From positions 1-9,807 of the forward strand of contig CALMXV010000480.1 in assembly GCA_937871155.1 (NCBI GenBank): a stretch of DNA of 9,807 bases. Reading direction: 5' to 3'. This DNA is from an uncultured Taibaiella sp. GTDB lineage: Bacteria > Bacteroidota > Bacteroidia > Chitinophagales > Chitinophagaceae. Shown in pieces: positions 7,001 through 9,807 of the stretch. A model generated the notes under the pieces. That model was given only the letters and a program-made list of their open reading frames with translations. It ran no database searches and had not been told where the DNA came from. Both the position numbers and the translations under genes were made by a program. Position 1 is the stretch's first letter, and the number at the start of each line of letters is the position of its first letter.

Positions 7001-8004
7001 CAATCCTAGAACCAGGTGCTACCCTTACCACTCAACTTATCAGTGGCTACCAAAAGCTGCATGTACTTCAATTGGTAAAAGATATGGATGGGCTTCAACC
7101 CATGCAACAATTGAGCTACAACAATAAACCGATTGTATGGAAGAAACTCCTTACAGAAAAAGATCGTGGTGGCCTACTTGTCAACTACCTTACGGTAAAA
7201 GAAAATAGAGTTTATACTGAACAAGCATTTATAAATGTTCCCTGGACTAATAAAGACCTACATATAAGTTGGGAAACCCATAGGGATAAGCTATTACCCG
7301 GTGCTACAGAAACCTGGACGATGGTAATTAGAGGCCATAAAAAAGAAAAAGTAGCCGCAGAACTTGCAGCTACCTTGTACGATGCTTCGTTAGATGCTCT
7401 AAAGGCGCATCAATGGAGTTGGTACCGTTTATTTCCAAGTTTATCTACCTATTACTATTGGAATACACAATATGGTTTTCAAGTACGCAACGGTATTACT
7501 AGAAACTCGATTCAAGAAAAATATATTGAAAGCTTACCCAAACATTATGCGGATATTGATAAGATTCCGAGCTATTATAACTATGGAAGATACGATGTTT
7601 ACAAAAGTGTAAGAGCTACCTCAATGAGTGAAGCAATGCCTATGGCAGCAGATGGGGGAGCAAAAAAGGAAATAGCAGCAGCACCCTCTAAAAATGAAAG
7701 TAATCGATCTGCAACTTCATTAAACAACAACTCAATAGTAGCATCACAAGAAAAAAATACGGATATCTCAGTAAGAAAAAACTTACAAGAGACTGCCTTT
7801 TTTTATCCTCAACTGAAAACGGATGAAGAAGGAAATATTCGCCTAACCTTCACGATGCCGGAAGCCCTTACCGAGTGGAAATTGATGGCATTTGCTCATA
7901 CAAAAGATATGAGCACCGGATTCTTAGAAGGTCGTGTAAAAACCCAAAAAGAATTAATGGTAGTGCCCAACTTACCAGATTTTTACGACAAGGCGATAAG
8001 ATGA
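4081..8004 (+). CDS. Alpha-2-macroglobulin family protein, N-terminal part (ends early at a frameshift)
   Basis: 1307-residue 5' part of a Bacteroidota-type A2M protein, probably a periplasmic protease trap. Residues 1-18 form a signal peptide (basic start, hydrophobic ILFFF core, likely cut after TYA18). No cysteine follows, so it is not a lipoprotein, unlike E. coli YfhM. Residues of about 20-370 are helical and TPR-like. An MG1-like domain starts near 373 (ELHITVEEV), a further beta domain begins near 497, and MG2 starts at 594 with TDRSIYRPGQTIYFKG and ends near EYKRPKF (684-690). More MG domains follow. A Ser/Asn/Ala/Lys-rich segment (about 1181-1230) sits where the bait region would be, directly before the conserved A2M block VRKNLQETAFFYPQL (1231-1245) and TMPEALTEWKLMAFAHTKD. 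After LMVVPNLP (to residue 1299) the frame goes wrong, reads DFYDKAIR and stops at TGA 8002. The family continuation is in the next frame. No Shine-Dalgarno motif precedes ATG 4081. Confidence 0.9.
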   Translation: MRYLIPIFILFFFQPTYAQKMNDLYSHDWKKADSLLQNGFPESAIKIINSIYTKAKQQGATVQIIKAELFLLSANFERSEDAYKTAITTTEGYIQQSKFPVKNIWQSIAAQLYWNYYQQNRWKVLERTSVSNETTLDDLEQWDAKRFFDKVSMLYKESLSQPKALEKIDISIYDPILIKSVNTQQLRPTLYDLLAFRALAYFENEEKDLNRPSFAFTLKDATVFSNAQVFIKTTFATEDSSSLQHQALQIYQTLLSIHKDDIQPEAFIDADLARLAFAYQYSTVANKKDAYLKALETIQHQYAAYPISGIAAVKMANVLLERKYERHTRGSKTSTNHQTQDAKTILEVVVQKFPKSEASIQAQNLLQDIKRKELHITVEEVIIPNEPSKFLLQYKNVNQVFLKVIAINNQENFWKGLQKYSHNDEAITSLLQAPVIKQWSETLLGNEDYELHRTEVKIDKLPVGMYVLMVSTDKQFRTANNLLSHAMFQVSNLSVVQHSANNMGYVLHRKTGEPLSDIQISFYKQQYNNKNREYEPVKQGATTSGSDGSFKIDNNNISYLKLSRQEDAVFINGNYYSTSEESTNQETVQTLIFTDRSIYRPGQTIYFKGIVFKSSNNGKTNTVFPNHSTIMKLYDANGQEVSKQNFRTNEFGSFTGSFTAPDGLLTGYMSLSNESGSASISVEEYKRPKFYVTLDTLKKSYTLGELISSKGTAMAYAGNPIDGAKVSYRVVRTSRFPYPWLCYFYRYVPQQEEMEIANGTTTTDAQGHFNIDFQAIPDESIQANTLPVFNYTITATVTDINGETHSNTQSIHLGYSDLELSVAAPEVLTKNSTSAIKVNTMNLNGVYLPAKASIKITLLQQPATVLRKRLWETPDVFIIDSLTFKKDFPNDVYKDEDDYRNWQPKKQLIVKSFTTNKEGTVPLPAMDWEEGGWYEIAVTTTDKKGTTITEKKYAQVINDHYRTSNALTLINEQAILEPGATLTTQLISGYQKLHVLQLVKDMDGLQPMQQLSYNNKPIVWKKLLTEKDRGGLLVNYLTVKENRVYTEQAFINVPWTNKDLHISWETHRDKLLPGATETWTMVIRGHKKEKVAAELAATLYDASLDALKAHQWSWYRLFPSLSTYYYWNTQYGFQVRNGITRNSIQEKYIESLPKHYADIDKIPSYYNYGRYDVYKSVRATSMSEAMPMAADGGAKKEIAAAPSKNESNRSATSLNNNSIVASQEKNTDISVRKNLQETAFFYPQLKTDEEGNIRLTFTMPEALTEWKLMAFAHTKDMSTGFLEGRVKTQKELMVVPNLPDFYDKAIR
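7969..8004 (+). other. Frameshift site splitting the A2M gene
   Basis: The first frame reads NLP (to 7977), then DFYDKAIR and TGA (8002-8004). From 7977 the frame one base back reads RFLRQGDKMTLSTKVVNLS, which is the expected A2M family continuation. Adding one A, so that CCAGA becomes CCAAGA at 7977-7979, joins both parts without loss of any residue. A one-base deletion in an AA pair, or a sequencing or assembly error, therefore explains the break best. Confidence 0.85.
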
Positions 8005-9807
8005 CCTTAAGCACCAAAGTGGTCAACCTAAGTACAAAAGCACTGACCGGCAAAGCAAAGATTTCTATCAAAAATGCCTTAACAGGACAAACACTTGACT
8101 TGCCATTTCGAATTTCAAGCACCGAGAAATCATTTGTAATTGCTGCCCAACAAAGCACCAACATTACTTGGGAGTTGGCGATTCCGGAAAGTATTTATGT
8201 ACCCGTAACGATAACGCTTACTGCACAAGCCGGAGATTTTACGGATGGTGAAGAAAACACCTTACCGGTAATCACTAACAGAATGTTGGTAACAGAAACA
8301 CTACCGCTATGGATGAATGGTGAAGGAAAAAAGCAATATCAGCTAGAGCATTTATTGGCTTCGACAAACAGTAAAACTATCAGCCCACATCGGCTTACAT
8401 TGGAATATACTGCCAACCCTGCTTGGTATGCAATTCAAGCATTGCCCTATATGATGGAGTATCCTTATGAATGTGCAGAACAAACTTTCAATAGATATTA
8501 TGCCACTACGCTTGCTGCTTTCATTTTGGAAAAAGCACCAAAGGTGAAAGCCATCTTTGAACAATGGAAAAAAGACGGAACCAACCTTACCTCGCCTCTC
8601 TTCAAAAATCAAGAGTTGAAGTCTGCTTTATTACAAGAGACCCCATGGGTGATGGAAGCTCAATCTGAAACGGAACAAATGCAACGTGTCGGGCAACTCT
8701 TTGACAGTTATCGCCTATCCAAAGAACGCAAGAGCACCTTAAAAAAACTCATGGACCAACAACATCCGGATGGCTCTTTCGGATCGTTTGATGGGATGCG
8801 CGCAGATAGATATATCACTCAATACATCGTTACTGGTCTTGCCAAACTCAAGTATTTGGGCGTAAGCGACCAAGACGGGGATATACAATCTCTCATCAAT
8901 CGTGCCTTGCCATATTTAGACCATGAACTTACTAACGACTATCATCAACTAAAACGCAATAAAACGAATCTAGATAATCAAACCATTGGATACACACAAG
9001 TCCAATACCTCTACCTGCGTAGCTTTTTGAAGGATGCTCCGAAGGCTGTGGATACTAAAATTATTCAATACTATACACAACAAGCAGACAAGTACTGGAC
9101 AAAATTCAATGCGTTCTCAAAAGGGATGATTGCACTCACCTTGTATCGTCAAGGAAATACTACAACACCTAAATCTATCTTGCAATCGCTTCAAGAAACT
9201 TCTATTTACAAAGAAGAACTAGGACGCTTTTGGGTAACTCCGGGTGCAAGTTATTGGTGGTATGATGCCCCTATTGAAACACAATCTTTACTTATAGAAT
9301 GTTTCAATGAAATCACCTCGAACCAAGAGATGGTTAATCAAATGAAACGATGGTTATTAAAAAACAAACAAACCAACCGTTGGGAAACTACTAAAGCTAC
9401 GGCAGATGCTTGTTATGCCTTATTGGTGACAGGTAGCAATTGGCTAGAATCCTCTCCTCAAATAATAGTAACCTTAGGAAATACCCGTGTAAACAGTCTT
9501 GAAGAAAAAACACAAGCCGGTAGTGGTTATTTTAAAACTAGCTGGCAAGGGAAAGACATTCAACCTTCGATGGGGAACATTGTTGTAACAGTTTCCAATC
9601 AACAAAAAACCCAAAGAGAACAAAGGGATGCCTCACCAAGCTGGGGAGCCGTTTATTGGCAATACTTTGAAGATATGGATAAGATAACTGCCGCTAAAAC
9701 TTCTCTTATAGTCAATAAACAATTATTCATTGAAAAGAATACGATAAGAGGCCCCGAACTAACCGCTATTACTGAAAAAAACAGTTTGCAAATAGGCGAC
9801 AAAGTAA
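8001..9807 (+). CDS. Alpha-2-macroglobulin family protein, thioester-containing C-terminal part, runs off the window
   Basis: Continuation of the A2M protein in the shifted frame. Family homology begins at 7977 (RFLRQGDK), upstream of any start codon. ATG 8001 is the first start in this frame and overlaps the preceding TGA as ATGA. The frame stays open to the last base (ends ...QIGDKV), so the 3' end lies outside. Visible elements, numbered on the rejoined protein: an MG domain; the thioester motif CAEQ in YPYECAEQTF (Cys 1465), whose Cys and Gln form the reactive thioester in this family; an ETPWVMEAQSETEQM helix region; an alpha-toroid repeat HPDGSFGSFDG (about 1562-1572); SYWWYDAPIETQ near 1724; then the start of the C-terminal beta domains. 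Together about 1909 residues are visible; the receptor-like C-terminal domain seems to be missing beyond the edge. Whether this part is made at all depends on the frameshift being an artefact, on translational coupling at ATGA, or on slippage. Confidence 0.85.
   Translation, partial: MTLSTKVVNLSTKALTGKAKISIKNALTGQTLDLPFRISSTEKSFVIAAQQSTNITWELAIPESIYVPVTITLTAQAGDFTDGEENTLPVITNRMLVTETLPLWMNGEGKKQYQLEHLLASTNSKTISPHRLTLEYTANPAWYAIQALPYMMEYPYECAEQTFNRYYATTLAAFILEKAPKVKAIFEQWKKDGTNLTSPLFKNQELKSALLQETPWVMEAQSETEQMQRVGQLFDSYRLSKERKSTLKKLMDQQHPDGSFGSFDGMRADRYITQYIVTGLAKLKYLGVSDQDGDIQSLINRALPYLDHELTNDYHQLKRNKTNLDNQTIGYTQVQYLYLRSFLKDAPKAVDTKIIQYYTQQADKYWTKFNAFSKGMIALTLYRQGNTTTPKSILQSLQETSIYKEELGRFWVTPGASYWWYDAPIETQSLLIECFNEITSNQEMVNQMKRWLLKNKQTNRWETTKATADACYALLVTGSNWLESSPQIIVTLGNTRVNSLEEKTQAGSGYFKTSWQGKDIQPSMGNIVVTVSNQQKTQREQRDASPSWGAVYWQYFEDMDKITAAKTSLIVNKQLFIEKNTIRGPELTAITEKNSLQIGDKV
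8472..8483 (+). other. Thioester motif CAEQ of the A2M protein
   Basis: Codons TGT-GCA-GAA-CAA encode the Cys-x-Glu-Gln thioester signature within YPYECAEQTFNRYY, the form expected in thioester-bearing bacterial A2M proteins. Both bond-forming residues, Cys and Gln, are present, so the trap chemistry looks intact in this part of the gene. Confidence 0.85.

Noticed and set aside
7975..7992. Programmed -1 ribosomal frameshift in the A2M gene
   Set aside because: The T-run (five T residues after GA) allows P-site slippage at TTT, but the next codon TAC does not re-pair with TTA, no standard X-XXY-YYZ heptamer is present, and slippage there would give PDFLRQ instead of the family PRFLRQ. A one-base deletion fits better.
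4186..8612. Several minus-strand open frames inside the A2M gene
   Set aside because: They lie opposite clearly coding sequence, show no family motifs, and have no promoters of their own.

Overview
The window looks like chromosomal DNA from a member of the Bacteroidota, possibly Chitinophagaceae or a close relative. The family-level guess is weak and rests on gene content only. The evidence is AT-rich coding sequence, almost no Shine-Dalgarno motifs, three perfect Bacteroidota-type -7 promoter elements (TAnnTTTG) between genes, a bacillithiol deacetylase of the BshB1 type, and a very large alpha-2-macroglobulin (A2M) protein of the Bacteroidota form. All supported genes lie on the plus strand. 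There are no rRNA or tRNA genes, insertion sequences or CRISPR arrays.

Layout: (1) the nearly complete 3' part of a BshB1-type deacetylase (3-710), lacking only a few N-terminal residues; (2) a 12-helix MFS exporter of the TCR/Tet type (901-2175); (3) a PLP-dependent transsulfuration enzyme of the Cys/Met family (2272-3426), with its own promoter element and a strong intrinsic terminator (3448-3486); (4) a 654-base AT-rich gap (3427-4080) holding that terminator, a possible 31-residue single-helix peptide, and a compact promoter-hairpin-T-run unit (3736-3809) that looks like a free-standing small RNA gene of about 60 nt; (5) an A2M-family gene from 4081 to beyond the window end, interrupted near 7977 by what looks like a single-base deletion. 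The 5' part (4081-8004) encodes the signal peptide, a helical repeat region and the MG domains. The 3' part (from 7977, or from an ATG at 8001, to the edge) encodes the thioester domain and stays open to the last base.

How the genes relate: BshB1 makes a precursor of the thiol bacillithiol and the transsulfuration enzyme handles cysteine/homocysteine metabolism, so there is a loose low-molecular-weight thiol theme. Promoters and terminators suggest separate transcription, however. The A2M protein is probably a periplasmic protease trap. I see no clearly new multi-gene system. The items most worth following are the A2M frameshift, the candidate bait segment just before it, and the small RNA unit.
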